Assembly (NCBI GenBank): GCA_035516255.1
Contig: DATJAL010000002.1
Span: forward strand, 1-64,000
DNA from: Chitinivibrionales bacterium
GTDB lineage: Bacteria; Fibrobacterota; Chitinivibrionia; Chitinivibrionales; FEN-1185
Direction: 5' to 3'
DNA length: 64,000 bases
Part shown: one piece after another, positions 26,482 to 35,259 of the stretch
How positions within the stretch are numbered: the first letter of the stretch is position 1
How the letters are laid out: each line of letters begins with the position of its first letter
Notes under the pieces: model-generated
The model's input: the letters and a program-made list of their open reading frames with translations, nothing else
What the model was told of the DNA's origin: nothing
The model's database searches: none
Position numbers and translations under genes: made by a program

Positions 26482-27054
26482 ATGAAATTGAACTTTTTAC
26501 CCGCGGGCGCCTGTCTGGTGTGCACAGCGTTTTTAATCGGCTGCCTTTCGCGCCAGACCGTAAGCGTGAGCACGACTCCTGAAAAAAAATACGGCGCGGC
26601 GCAGATTTTGCACGGAACCGGCGAGTCCTATGATTCTGCGGTTGTCATCACCGGCGGAAAAGACTACGCCGAGGCGGTCGCCTGCGAAGACATTTTCATC
26701 AGCAATTCGTGGGGCATCAAAGAAAAGGACTGGCGGCTGGTTGAAAAAACAACGGTGACCGAAAATAAAAGGACCTACGATATGGTGCAGGTGGAGATTC
26801 CAAAAGTGGGTGAAAAACATTTTTATTATTTCGACATCACCCATTACAAGAAAAAGCCCAAAGCGCGGTCGGATGAAGAAACCGGGGAAACCGAACGATC
26901 GTCGGCGCCCCAGGAAAAGCAGGCGCCCCGCCAGGCACCGCAACCTTCAAAGACCGAGGTAAACCCGACCCCGCAGGCAAATGACACGACAGCCGCGCCG
27001 GCGCAACATTCGCCGCAGGCACAGGACACGCTTGCGAAAACGGAGAAAAAGTAA
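26482..27054 (+). CDS. Lipoprotein with Pro/Gln-rich tail
   Basis: 190 residues. Signal sequence ending in a clear lipobox 'FLIGC' (Cys21). A globular part to about 130 contains no recognised domain ('GESYDSAVVITGGKDYAEAVACEDIFI', 'YYFDITHYKKKPK'); from 131 to the end is a low-complexity stretch rich in Pro, Gln, Ala, Thr and Lys, typical of a flexible linker through the periplasm. Excellent ribosome-binding site. Five bases separate it from the SDR gene, so they are co-transcribed. Role unknown. Confidence 0.8.
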   Translation: MKLNFLPAGACLVCTAFLIGCLSRQTVSVSTTPEKKYGAAQILHGTGESYDSAVVITGGKDYAEAVACEDIFISNSWGIKEKDWRLVEKTTVTENKRTYDMVQVEIPKVGEKHFYYFDITHYKKKPKARSDEETGETERSSAPQEKQAPRQAPQPSKTEVNPTPQANDTTAAPAQHSPQAQDTLAKTEKK

Positions 27055-27059
27055 GCCCC

Positions 27060-27815
27060 ATGGCTCGTTTTCCCTGTGCCGGCCGGACCGCCCTTGTCAC
27101 CGGCGGCGCAAAGCGCATCGGCAGGCACATCGCGCTTGCCTGCGGCCGCGAGGGCATGAACGTGGTTGTCCATTACCACCGGTCAAGGCAGGAAGCGCAG
27201 CTGCTCGTTCAAGAGCTCACGGTGGAAAAAATCACGGCCTGGGCGGTCGGCGGCGCACTTGACACGTCGGAAATGTGCGACAAACTCATCCGCACGGCCT
27301 CTTCCCTTTGCGGCAATTCCCTTTGGCTCCTGGTCAATAACGCTTCAATGTTCCCCGCACGGTCGCTTGACAAAGTCTCCTTCGGCGATCTGGCCGCCAG
27401 CGTCCGCGTCAATGCATGGGCGCCGCTGTGCCTGAGCAGGGCGTTTGCGGAAACGGCTCGTCCGGGCGGCAGCATTGTCAACCTGCTCGACGCGCGCATC
27501 GCAGGATACGATAAAAGCCACGTCGCTTACATTCTATCCAAGCACCTGTTCGCCGCAATCACGAGACAATGCGCCATCGAATTCGCGCCCCGCATCCGCG
27601 TCAATGCGGTTGCGCCCGGCCTCATTCTTCCGCCTGCCGGTAAAACCGAAGCCTACCTGAACAAACTCAAAAACACCGTCCCTCTCAGAATGCACGGCAG
27701 GCCCGAGGACCTCGCCGCGGCAGTCGTGTTTCTTGCAAAAAGCCCGTTTGTCACCGGAGAGACCATTTTCGTTGATGGCGGGAAACACCTTCTGGCGCAT
27801 AACACGGGTTTTTAA
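27060..27815 (+). CDS. Short-chain dehydrogenase/reductase, FolM/pteridine-reductase-like
   Basis: 251 residues, Rossmann fold with the NADPH motif 'TGGAKRIG' (14-21), 'NNAS' (93-96), Tyr157 and Lys161 ('YILSK'), and the C-terminal 'VTGETIFVDGG'. The usual catalytic Ser is replaced by Asp144 ('LLDARIA'), the arrangement seen in pteridine reductase PTR1 and FolM, along with the 'GGAKRIG' start. Likely reaction: NADPH-dependent reduction of dihydrobiopterin/dihydrofolate-type pterins. A generic ketoacyl-ACP reductase is the alternative. Follows the lipoprotein by 5 bp. Confidence 0.82.
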   Translation: MARFPCAGRTALVTGGAKRIGRHIALACGREGMNVVVHYHRSRQEAQLLVQELTVEKITAWAVGGALDTSEMCDKLIRTASSLCGNSLWLLVNNASMFPARSLDKVSFGDLAASVRVNAWAPLCLSRAFAETARPGGSIVNLLDARIAGYDKSHVAYILSKHLFAAITRQCAIEFAPRIRVNAVAPGLILPPAGKTEAYLNKLKNTVPLRMHGRPEDLAAAVVFLAKSPFVTGETIFVDGGKHLLAHNTGF

Positions 27816-27902
27816 CTATCTCCTTTCCGCATTCATTGCTTTATTGTTATAATTAACATTTGGCGTCGGGTTCTTCATCATACTCGATCAAACAAGCGTG
27901 CT

Positions 27903-30509
27903 ATGCCTAAATCCGCCCGCAAAGAAAAAACCCATGCTGTCATCGGCCTTTTCATCGAAGGCGCCACGGTGATGCATCAGTCAAACCTGTTCTATGGCGC
28001 GGCCCTGGGGGTGCGCCTGCGCGGGGCAAGCCTCATCTGCGTGCCGAGCATAACTTCCGGAGAAACGCAGCAGAACCAGTCCGGCACGCATAACCCGTTG
28101 TTCGAGCATGTCAGCGCGGCCGACATTGACGGGCTCATCATTTCGGGCACGCTCGGCAGTTACGATTCACCCGAAGCGTTCGGCAGTTTTTACTCCCGGT
28201 ACCTGCCGCTGCCCATGGTAAGCATAGGAAAAGCGCTCGGCGACATGCCCGCGGTGTTCGTTGACAATGAGGCAGGATACCGCGAGCTTGTGCGCCACCT
28301 TATCCACGAGCACCGCTTCAAGCACCTCGCATTTTTACGCGGCCCGCAGGAAGACCCCGATGCTGAGCTCAGGTTCAATGTCTTTCTCGACGTTCTCACC
28401 GAGTACGGGCTTTCGGCCGATCCCCTGCTCATCATACAGGGCGACGGAACCAGGCGTTCTGGCGAGTTGGCCGTTAATGCGCTGTTTGAGCAGAGTAAAA
28501 CGGAATGCGAGGCCGTTATCGCGGCAAATGACGACATGGGCCTCGGCGCCCTTTCCGCTTTAGTAAACAGGGGCGTGCGCGTACCCTATGATATCGCGGT
28601 GACCGGGTTCGGCGACATCGAGGAATGCGGCTACGTCACCCCGCCACTCACCACCGTGCGCCAGCCTTTGTACAACATCGGCCTGCAGGCTGCGGAGATC
28701 ATCATGGATCTGATTGACGGCAGGCAGGTGTCGCGCCGCGTGTTTCTCCCCACCGAGACCATCATCAGGCAGTCGTGCGGGTGCTCGTTCGGCGCTCACC
28801 TGCAGAAAATCCGGGCGAAGCACCAGCTCTCGGGGAAGCACCACCGCGAACACTCGTTCATGGAAATGCAGGAGCGCATCGTCACCGAAATGGCGGCCAC
28901 GGTCACACAGGCATCGCCGCCCGGAAAGCAGGCGGCGGCCGGCGACGCGCTGTCGGCGCGTCTCTACAAGGCGTTCTTTGTTGACACAAAGGGAAAGCTC
29001 AGGAACGTGTTCCTCCAGGTGCTCGACGAGGTGCTACGCGCCACGCTCGCCGCCGGCGGCGAGGTGCTGGCCTGGCAGGACGCGTTGTGGACCCTGCGCG
29101 CTCACGCCCAGGACGTGCTGTCGCATACCGAGGCGCTCTTTGCCGAAGAGCTGCTCCACCAGGGCACGATCATGATCGCCGAAAGCGGCCGCCGAGCGCA
29201 GGGCATCGCCAAGCTCCAAGAGGAGGCGCTGCTTGACACGGTGCAGACCATCGTGCAGACCCTCATGACCACCTTCGACGTCAACCGCCTGCTCGACGTC
29301 ATCGCCCAGGGGCTGCAAAGCCTGGGCATCCCGCGCGGGTTCGTGGTGCTGTGCGGGGAGCAGGCCGCCTCGCTCATCATGCCCTCGCTGCTTGCCGGGC
29401 CCCGATCACCCGCCGCAATGCTCGCGCTGTCGTTTGACGAACGCAAAACCCGCAAATACCCGCCGGGCGGCATGTCGTTTCCCGGAAACCAGCTGCTCCC
29501 CATGGGCATGCTCCGCCGCGAGCGCCCCTTCACCATGATGGTGGTGCCGCTCCTTGCCGGAAGCGACCTGCTCGGATTCCTGCTTCTGGAAACCGGTCCT
29601 CCGCAGCTCTCGCTGTACGAAATACTTTCCGAGCAGATCTCGAGCGCGCTCACCGCCTCGATCCTCGTGAAAAAGGTGCATGACCAGACCAATGCCCTGG
29701 CGCTCGCGAACCGCCAGCTCGAATCAGAGGTGTCGCAGAAAGAAAGCGCCCAGGCCGAGCTCGTTGCGGCCAAGGAGGCGGCCGAGCGCGCCAACACCTC
29801 AAAGAGCGTGTTTCTCGCCAGCATGAGCCACGAGCTGCGGACGCCGCTCAATGCCATCGTGGGATACAGCGAGATGCTCGCCGAAGATGCGGCCGACAAA
29901 AAAGACACCCAGCTCGGCTCGGACCTCGAGAAAATCCGGACCGCGGGAACGCACCTGCGCGCAATCGTCAACGACATCCTCGACCTGTCCAAGATCGAGG
30001 CGGGCAAGATGGGTTTATATTTGGAAGAATTCGATCTTGCCACGGTCATTCGCGGCGTTGCCGACACGATGCGGCCCCAGCTGGCGGACCGACCCATCAC
30101 CATCGCCACCGAATGCCCTGATACAATGGGCGCCATGTTCGCCGACAGCACCAAGGTGCGACAGATCCTTCTCAACATCGTGGGCAATGCCGTCAAGTTT
30201 ACAAAAGAGGGAATGATACGGCTTGCGACGGCGGCCGCGCAGGAAAACGGCAGGGACTTTTTCAGGATTTCGGTGCGCGACACCGGCATCGGCATGACGG
30301 CCGAGCAGGCCCGTCATGTGTTCGAGGCGTTCACCCAGGCCGACGCGTCAACGTCGCGCAGGTACGGCGGCACCGGCCTCGGCCTCGCCATCTCGCGCAG
30401 TCTGTGCAGGCTCATGGGCGGGGACATCTCCGTGACGAGCGAGACGGGCAAGGGGTCTGAGTTCGTGATCCTGCTGCCGGCAAGGGTGGAGGCGGCGAAT
30501 GAGAAGTAA
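27903..30509 (+). CDS. Sensor histidine kinase with LacI-type periplasmic-binding sensor domain
   Basis: 868 residues. 10-300 is a LacI/ribose-binding-like (Peripla_BP_3) domain: '[22 protein letters not shown]', '[11 protein letters not shown]', '[37 protein letters not shown]', with no helix-turn-helix before it and no signal or membrane segment, so it is cytoplasmic. 300-600 includes a GAF-like region; a coiled coil leads to the H-box '[16 protein letters not shown]' (His643), then N, G1 ('VRDTGIGM') and G2 ('[10 protein letters not shown]') boxes. It presumably senses a small sugar-like ligand. A TATAAT at 27848-27853 may be its promoter. Overlaps the next gene by 11 bp. Confidence 0.9.
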   Translation: MPKSARKEKTHAVIGLFIEGATVMHQSNLFYGAALGVRLRGASLICVPSITSGETQQNQSGTHNPLFEHVSAADIDGLIISGTLGSYDSPEAFGSFYSRYLPLPMVSIGKALGDMPAVFVDNEAGYRELVRHLIHEHRFKHLAFLRGPQEDPDAELRFNVFLDVLTEYGLSADPLLIIQGDGTRRSGELAVNALFEQSKTECEAVIAANDDMGLGALSALVNRGVRVPYDIAVTGFGDIEECGYVTPPLTTVRQPLYNIGLQAAEIIMDLIDGRQVSRRVFLPTETIIRQSCGCSFGAHLQKIRAKHQLSGKHHREHSFMEMQERIVTEMAATVTQASPPGKQAAAGDALSARLYKAFFVDTKGKLRNVFLQVLDEVLRATLAAGGEVLAWQDALWTLRAHAQDVLSHTEALFAEELLHQGTIMIAESGRRAQGIAKLQEEALLDTVQTIVQTLMTTFDVNRLLDVIAQGLQSLGIPRGFVVLCGEQAASLIMPSLLAGPRSPAAMLALSFDERKTRKYPPGGMSFPGNQLLPMGMLRRERPFTMMVVPLLAGSDLLGFLLLETGPPQLSLYEILSEQISSALTASILVKKVHDQTNALALANRQLESEVSQKESAQAELVAAKEAAERANTSKSVFLASMSHELRTPLNAIVGYSEMLAEDAADKKDTQLGSDLEKIRTAGTHLRAIVNDILDLSKIEAGKMGLYLEEFDLATVIRGVADTMRPQLADRPITIATECPDTMGAMFADSTKVRQILLNIVGNAVKFTKEGMIRLATAAAQENGRDFFRISVRDTGIGMTAEQARHVFEAFTQADASTSRRYGGTGLGLAISRSLCRLMGGDISVTSETGKGSEFVILLPARVEAANEK

Positions 30510-31140
30510 ATGTGCGCTTTTGATGATGCTGTTTACGATGAGTTGCCTTGCGGACAATTCCGGAGGTACAAGGTTCAGGTTGAACATAGGAACCGGAGCG
30601 GAATACACTTTTACCACCAGATACCAAAATCAGTTCGATTCAACCACTTCCTTTTCCTTTTACTCTCTTTTTGCATTGACGCCTTCTCTGAACATTGGCG
30701 CTGCCATTAATTCCCGGTTTTCACTTTTTTTGCATTACTCACACTTTTGTGTTTTCTTTGACCAATTTAACCAAAAGATCCAACAAGCATCGTATGTCGC
30801 TGTTGCAGGAACGGTTTGGCCGAGCGAAAAATTCAGCCGAATTTATTTATCATATTCATTGGGACCGGCTTTTTTCTGGTATCCAGTCGCGTTTTATCAA
30901 GCCGGGTTAAGAAGTTTCGGCGGGATGACAACGGTTTCTCTTGGATACCATTTCAGCAAACATTTCAGCGCTCAAATCGATTTAGATTATTTGGGATATG
31001 GATATGGCGCCTCAATTAACAGAACGACCATTGCCCCTGGTGATGCTTCCAATACCATCATAAACATGGGCACTTCCAATTTCGGCGACAATTTTTTTGA
31101 TATGATATTCGGCCTGTCCGCCTTTTGGGACATTTTCTGA
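30499..31140 (+). CDS. Outer-membrane beta-barrel protein
   Basis: 213 residues. N-terminal signal sequence (about 1-18), then alternating strands rich in aromatic residues and Gly/Ser ('[13 protein letters not shown]', '[15 protein letters not shown]', '[23 protein letters not shown]') ending with the aromatic pair 'WDIF', consistent with a small 8-10-strand barrel of the OmpW/OmpA-barrel kind. No family is recognised with certainty. Its start lies inside the end of the kinase gene (11-bp overlap), and a receiver gene follows, so an outer-membrane protein is wedged inside a signalling operon. Possibly the barrel is an output or accessory of this system; that is inference. Confidence 0.7.
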   Translation: MRSKCALLMMLFTMSCLADNSGGTRFRLNIGTGAEYTFTTRYQNQFDSTTSFSFYSLFALTPSLNIGAAINSRFSLFLHYSHFCVFFDQFNQKIQQASYVAVAGTVWPSEKFSRIYLSYSLGPAFFWYPVAFYQAGLRSFGGMTTVSLGYHFSKHFSAQIDLDYLGYGYGASINRTTIAPGDASNTIINMGTSNFGDNFFDMIFGLSAFWDIF

Positions 31141-31158
31141 CAGGAAAAATACGCTCGT

Positions 31159-31536
31159 ATGCTGCTTGTCCTTATTGTTGAAGACAATCCCCTCGACGCC
31201 GACATGCTCTCCCGCCGGTTGAAACGGAAAGGGTATGACGTGATCGTCGCGCAGGACGGCGAGACCGGCGTGGCCATGGCGCGCGAACGGCTTCCCCACT
31301 GCGTCATCATGGACATGGGGCTGCCTCTTCTTGACGGGTGGGAAGCCACGCGCCGGCTCAAGGCATCGCCCATCACCTCGGCGATCCCCGTGATTGCCCT
31401 TACTGCGCACGCCATGGCCGAGGACAAAAGCCGCGGCCTTGCTGCCGGATGTGACGGCTATGAAACCAAGCCGCTGGAATTCGACAGGCTCATCTCAATA
31501 ATGGAAAGCTTGATCAGCAAAGGAGCAAACGCATGA
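31159..31536 (+). CDS. Single-domain response regulator
   Basis: 125 residues, receiver domain only: acidic pair 'VEDN' (8-10), acceptor Asp52 ('IMDMGLP'), Thr-Ala 'LTAHAMAED' and Lys about 108 ('ETKPLEF'). Sequence type is that of the CheY-like modules cut from hybrid kinases, so it probably receives phosphate from the LacI-sensor kinase. Overlaps the next gene by four bases (ATGA), ensuring coupled translation. Confidence 0.92.
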   Translation: MLLVLIVEDNPLDADMLSRRLKRKGYDVIVAQDGETGVAMARERLPHCVIMDMGLPLLDGWEATRRLKASPITSAIPVIALTAHAMAEDKSRGLAAGCDGYETKPLEFDRLISIMESLISKGANA

Positions 31537-32684
31537 CGACGCAGCCGCGCATCCTTGTTGTTGACGACATCCCCGACAACCGCGAACTGTTGTGCCGGCT
31601 CCTGGTACGCCAGGGGTATGCCGCCGAGATCGCGGGAAACGGCCAGGAAGCCCTCGTTTGCCTTGCAAAAGAGAAGTTCGACTGCGTGCTGCTCGACATC
31701 ATGATGCCGGTTTTGGGCGGCATCGAGACGCTGTCGCGGCTCAGGGCCGACGAAGCGCTGCGCCATATCCCCGTGATCGTGGTGTCGGCCGTGGATGACG
31801 TTGACAATGTGGTAAAATGCATCGGGCTCGGCGCCGAGGACTATCTGTTCAAGCCGGTCAACAAGGTCCTTCTCAGCGCGCGCGTGTCGGCCTCGCTGGA
31901 GAAAAAGCGGCTGCGTGACCAGGAGCAGGCCTATACGCTTCACGTCAAGCACGAGCTGGAACTCGGCCGCCAGATCCAGGCGGACTTTCTACCTGAATCG
32001 CTCCCCCGGCCCGACGGCTGGGAGGTGGCGGTGTCGTTCGAGCCCGCGTTCGAGGTGGCCGGCGATTTCTACGACGCCTTCATGATCGGCGAAGAGCGGC
32101 TCTGCTTCGTGATCGCCGACGTGTGCGGCAAGGGCGTGGGCGCGGCGCTGTTCATGTCGCTGGTGCGCAGCCTGATCCGTGCGTACGCCGAGCAGGCAAA
32201 GGGCGGCGATAACGACATCCTGCACGCCGTCACCCTCACCAACAGCTACCTGACCCGCTACCACCGCATGAAAAACAGTTTTCTCTTCACCACGCTTCTG
32301 TTCGGGGTGATCAACACAAAGCTGGGGACACTCAAGTACATCGCGGCGGGACATTATCCACCGCTCATCCTTACGAACACCGGCGTGATTTCATCGCTCA
32401 CTATCTGCGGCCCGGCGCTGGGCATCATCAACGAACCCGATTTCGCGATCAAGGAGGCGCAGCTTTCCAAAGGCGACATCCTCCTCGCTTACACCGACGG
32501 CATCATCGAGGCGAAAAACGCAGCCGAGGAACTTTACTCAAAGGAACGCCTTGTCGGGGTCTTGGAATCCAGGCCGCAGGACGCAAAGGCTCTGCTGGTG
32601 CGCGTCGAGGCGGGGCTGGCGAATTATATCGGGGACACCGAGCAGTCGGATGATATTACAATGATGGCGATAAAGAGGCTGTAA
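31533..32684 (+). CDS. Response regulator with PP2C/SpoIIE-type phosphatase output
   Basis: 383 residues. Receiver 1-125 with acceptor Asp55 ('VLLDIMMPVLGG') and Lys at 'FKPV', a short coiled coil (130-155) and a SpoIIE/PPM phosphatase to the end with 'AGDFYDAF', 'DVCGKGVGAALFMSL', 'AGHYPPLIL', 'LAYTDGIIEAKNA' and 'QSDDITMMAI'. Metal-binding aspartates of the family are all present. Shares its layout with the protein at 6124-7314. Final gene of the kinase / barrel / receiver set; the substrate phosphoprotein is not encoded here. Confidence 0.92.
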   Translation: MTTQPRILVVDDIPDNRELLCRLLVRQGYAAEIAGNGQEALVCLAKEKFDCVLLDIMMPVLGGIETLSRLRADEALRHIPVIVVSAVDDVDNVVKCIGLGAEDYLFKPVNKVLLSARVSASLEKKRLRDQEQAYTLHVKHELELGRQIQADFLPESLPRPDGWEVAVSFEPAFEVAGDFYDAFMIGEERLCFVIADVCGKGVGAALFMSLVRSLIRAYAEQAKGGDNDILHAVTLTNSYLTRYHRMKNSFLFTTLLFGVINTKLGTLKYIAAGHYPPLILTNTGVISSLTICGPALGIINEPDFAIKEAQLSKGDILLAYTDGIIEAKNAAEELYSKERLVGVLESRPQDAKALLVRVEAGLANYIGDTEQSDDITMMAIKRL

Positions 32685-32699
32685 TAAATTTGCTAATAA

Positions 32700-32859
32700 A
32701 ATTTACGGGGGAGAAGTATCTCCCCGGCCGCGGCCTCCTCGTCCGCAAAGAGCGGGACTGCGGGGTCCTCGGCACTCCCCTCTCCTTCAGCTGCAAGCTG
32801 CACACATCCGCTGGGCGCACCCGCGGAAAGTAGCTGAAAAGCGTTCCAATACAGTTGAT
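32700..32859 (-). repeat. Hairpin-rich conserved element, copy B
   Basis: Non-coding. On the minus strand it carries, in order, ATCAACTG (32859-32852), GGGTGCGCCCAGCGGA (32822-32807), GCTTGCAGC (32798-32790), GAGGACC (32770-32764), GGCCGCGGC (32735-32727) and a closing hairpin of the type GGGGAGA-TACT-TCTCCCC (32725-32707). All six blocks recur in the same order in copy A at 34727-34900 on the plus strand. The block 2 sequence folds with its flanks into TCCGCGGG/CCC(A)GCGGA. The element starts 16 bp after the stop of the REC-PP2C gene; strand is arbitrary, and a 3'-UTR element reading plus is equally possible. Confidence 0.6.
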
Positions 32860-32886
32860 CAAACCTTTTTATTTTGGTGAATGAAT

Positions 32887-34488
32887 TCACCTTTTACACA
32901 ACATTTTTACATCATCGACAAATAATTTTATCTCTCTGTCTTTCTTTGTCCTTATCTCCACGTCGATTTCCTTTCCCGATCCCGGCACCGCTTCGAGCGG
33001 CAGGGATATGCTTGTCCAGTCTGCAAACGCATAGTCCGTGTATTTTCCCGCCTTTGCAGGTGAAAAGTCCTCGCCTTTGAAATACGTCCATTTTTTATCA
33101 TCGGCCCATTTCATGCGGAAACAAAGACTGCCGCTCCCGCGGATAACCATTGTCAAGGCAGCCTGCCCGCCTTGCGCCGGAACAGCCATTCTGCCGCGCG
33201 CGGCGGAGGCGTTTTCCTTTGCTCTTCCTGAAATTTTAAGACAGTATTTTCCCGCATGCGGATTCACGGTGTCCCTGGTTACCTTCACCTGCTTGACGCA
33301 TGAGACCCAGCACTCTGCACCGTCTTCAAACCCACCCACTACTCCCGACACGGCCTTCGAAGTAATTTCTCCGGTGTCAAGACTGTCGGGCCGGTAGGCG
33401 CACCTGCAGAACCTGGCAACGACCGGCAAATGGTCGGAATACCCTTCCCCTGCATGGTATCGCGCGTTCTTGACGTAGCGCATCTGCCACCGGTACGGCG
33501 CGCCGCCCTTGAGTAGGCGGCCGTTCCACGTGAACGCATAAAATGAATGGTTGACATACGAGATGCCCGCCGCATCGAACATGGACGCGGGGAGCAGAAT
33601 GTGATCGGGCGTTTCCGGCCTGCCCTTGAACATAGTGCTGAGCCGACGCGCCTCCGGCTGTTCGAGCCATGTATCATACATGCCGGGGGCACCCGCCCTA
33701 AGCGCTTTTTTCTGCGTAAAGGCAACAAACTGCATTGGCTTTGAAGAAACTGTTCCTAATACATGGTTGAGCCCCGTTTCACCCCTGGTGTCGTCCCCGC
33801 CCATGGTATGGAACGTTTCGCATTCATCATAATCCTCGTTGAAATCGCCCGCTACCACATAGTCTTTCCCTTTTGGCAACTCGGCCAGACGCTGCTCGAG
33901 CAGCCTGGCATTTTCGAGCCTGGCCGATTCCTTGTGCAGTTTAGAGGGCCAGTGGCAGGCGAACACGGCAAGCGTGTCGCGGCCGAGGAAAATGTCGGCC
34001 CGCAGCATGTTCCTGTTGTACGCTGCCGCATCGACGGCGACGCCGAAACTTGTTTCCGACAGCACCGGAAATTTGGACAGGACAACGGGCATCACGCTGC
34101 CCCTGTTGGCATGGCCTCCCAGCGCATAAAACGGATAAGCGCATTTTTTCTCCTTAAGGACTTTGCAGAGCCCCTGAACCGCGTTCTCGTTTTCCACTTC
34201 GACAAGCACCGCGATGTCGGCATTCATTGCCGCAAGCACCGACGCGATGTTGTTGAGCTTGATCTCATAGGTGTTTTCGTTCCAGTTGTACTGGCCGGGT
34301 TTGTACTCGTCGTATTCGGTTCCGTTGTCAACCATGTCGAACAGGTTTTCAACGTTGTAGGAGACGAGGGTGACCGTGTCGGGGATGGTGCCGGTGAATT
34401 TTTGGGGCATGCCGATGCGGTCGGGCTTTTGCTGGCAGGATAATAAAAGGAGGAGAATTGCCGCAATTAAAATCCGTTGAAACATCAT
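32887..34488 (-). CDS. Lipoprotein with endonuclease/exonuclease/phosphatase domain
   Basis: 533 residues. Signal sequence with a lipobox 'LLLSC' (Cys18). Residues 38-370 form the EEP fold: 'SYNVENLFD', the metal-binding glutamate in 'VLVEVEN', 'ACHWPSK', 'VVAGDFNEDYDE' and the catalytic 'YSDHLPVVA'. 370-533 is a beta-rich domain that could be a carbohydrate-binding jelly roll. EEP proteins cleave phosphodiesters or phosphomonoesters (nucleic acids, lipids or sugar phosphates); the surface location suggests extracellular DNA or phospholipid, but the substrate is unknown. The gene is flanked on both sides by copies of one hairpin-rich element. Confidence 0.88.
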   Translation of the reverse strand: MMFQRILIAAILLLLLSCQQKPDRIGMPQKFTGTIPDTVTLVSYNVENLFDMVDNGTEYDEYKPGQYNWNENTYEIKLNNIASVLAAMNADIAVLVEVENENAVQGLCKVLKEKKCAYPFYALGGHANRGSVMPVVLSKFPVLSETSFGVAVDAAAYNRNMLRADIFLGRDTLAVFACHWPSKLHKESARLENARLLEQRLAELPKGKDYVVAGDFNEDYDECETFHTMGGDDTRGETGLNHVLGTVSSKPMQFVAFTQKKALRAGAPGMYDTWLEQPEARRLSTMFKGRPETPDHILLPASMFDAAGISYVNHSFYAFTWNGRLLKGGAPYRWQMRYVKNARYHAGEGYSDHLPVVARFCRCAYRPDSLDTGEITSKAVSGVVGGFEDGAECWVSCVKQVKVTRDTVNPHAGKYCLKISGRAKENASAARGRMAVPAQGGQAALTMVIRGSGSLCFRMKWADDKKWTYFKGEDFSPAKAGKYTDYAFADWTSISLPLEAVPGSGKEIDVEIRTKKDREIKLFVDDVKMLCKR

Positions 34489-34726
34489 GATTAAAATATA
34501 CTATGAGGTTATGAAGGATATTTTCCTAGAAAACTCAATTTATAAATCACGCAAAACAAACTCGAGACTTTTATTTCGTCAGCACGGTTGATGAACCGAA
34601 AAATATTTTTATCCTTAGAGGACTTTGACATTAATCAACTTATTTTGATTCTAAAAAGGTCACTAACGGTACTGGCTGGAATAATGAAATCCTGCATCAG
34701 TTAAATCAAAATCCCCCTCATTTTTT

Positions 34727-34900
34727 ATCAACTGCTGTGTCAAGGGTGCGCCCAGCGGAGGGTTCGGGCTTGCAGCCGTTGGTACCTGGCTGCACCCGGG
34801 AGGGGGTAGCAGAGGACCGGGCGCGCGAATTTACGGATACGATATCCCTGAAAAAAGGTGGAACGCGACCGGGCCGCAGCAAGGGGGAAACCTCCCCCCC
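34727..34900 (+). repeat. Hairpin-rich conserved element, copy A
   Basis: Blocks ATCAACTG (34727-34734), GGGTGCGCCCAGCGGA (34744-34759), GCTTGCAGC (34768-34776), GAGGACC (34812-34818), GGCCGCAGC (34872-34880) and the closing GGGGG..CCCCC hairpin (34883-34900) match copy B in order. A further stem GCAGCC/GGCTGC (34772-34792) and GGATA/TATCC (about 34835-34848) also fold. No ORF of interest overlaps. It ends 13 bp before the stop of the ACP gene on the opposite strand. The rest of the 425-bp gap (34489-34726) is AT-rich with nothing recognised beyond a likely promoter for the EEP lipoprotein. Confidence 0.6.
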
Positions 34901-34913
34901 ATGAATCATTATT

Positions 34914-35204
34914 TTATTTTCGTTTTTCCTTCGCCACAAACTCTGCAATCGAGTCCACCGACTTGATGATGAACCTGCCGATGTTTTGGTCGTCGATGTG
35001 CACGCCATAGGTGCGCTGAAGGGCCATGACGATCTCGAGCGCGTCAACACTGTCGAGCTGGAGCGCGGAATTGTTTTCGAACAGCGAGGCGCTGTCGGGG
35101 ATGTCCTCGGGTCTCACGTCGGAAATTTTGAGCGATTCGAGGATGAGTTTTTTGATTTCCAATTTCAATTCAGGAGTTGCAAGACCTGTTGTCTGGTTTT
35201 CCAT
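34914..35204 (-). CDS. Acyl carrier protein-like protein
   Basis: 96 residues, four-helix carrier with the phosphopantetheine attachment motif 'LDSVDALEIVMAL' and Ser52. Preceding 'SLFENNSALQLDS' and following 'IDDQNIGRFIIKSVDSIAEF' match ACP helices I and III. It is not the fatty-acid AcpP of a fab cluster; its partner is the BtrH-like gene 55 bp upstream. GGAGAAA precedes the ATG. Last gene of the HTH-BtrH-ACP operon. Confidence 0.92.
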   Translation of the reverse strand: MENQTTGLATPELKLEIKKLILESLKISDVRPEDIPDSASLFENNSALQLDSVDALEIVMALQRTYGVHIDDQNIGRFIIKSVDSIAEFVAKEKRK

Positions 35205-35259
35205 TTTTCTCCAATGATTTCCCGTCCCTTTGCGGGCCGGGCTTTTTTTTATTATATCA

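Noticed and set aside
32700-34900. Group II intron fragments for the paired elements
   Set aside because: Both copies contain GTGCG, as in group II 5' ends, but they are far too short and no domain V hairpin or reverse transcriptase is present.
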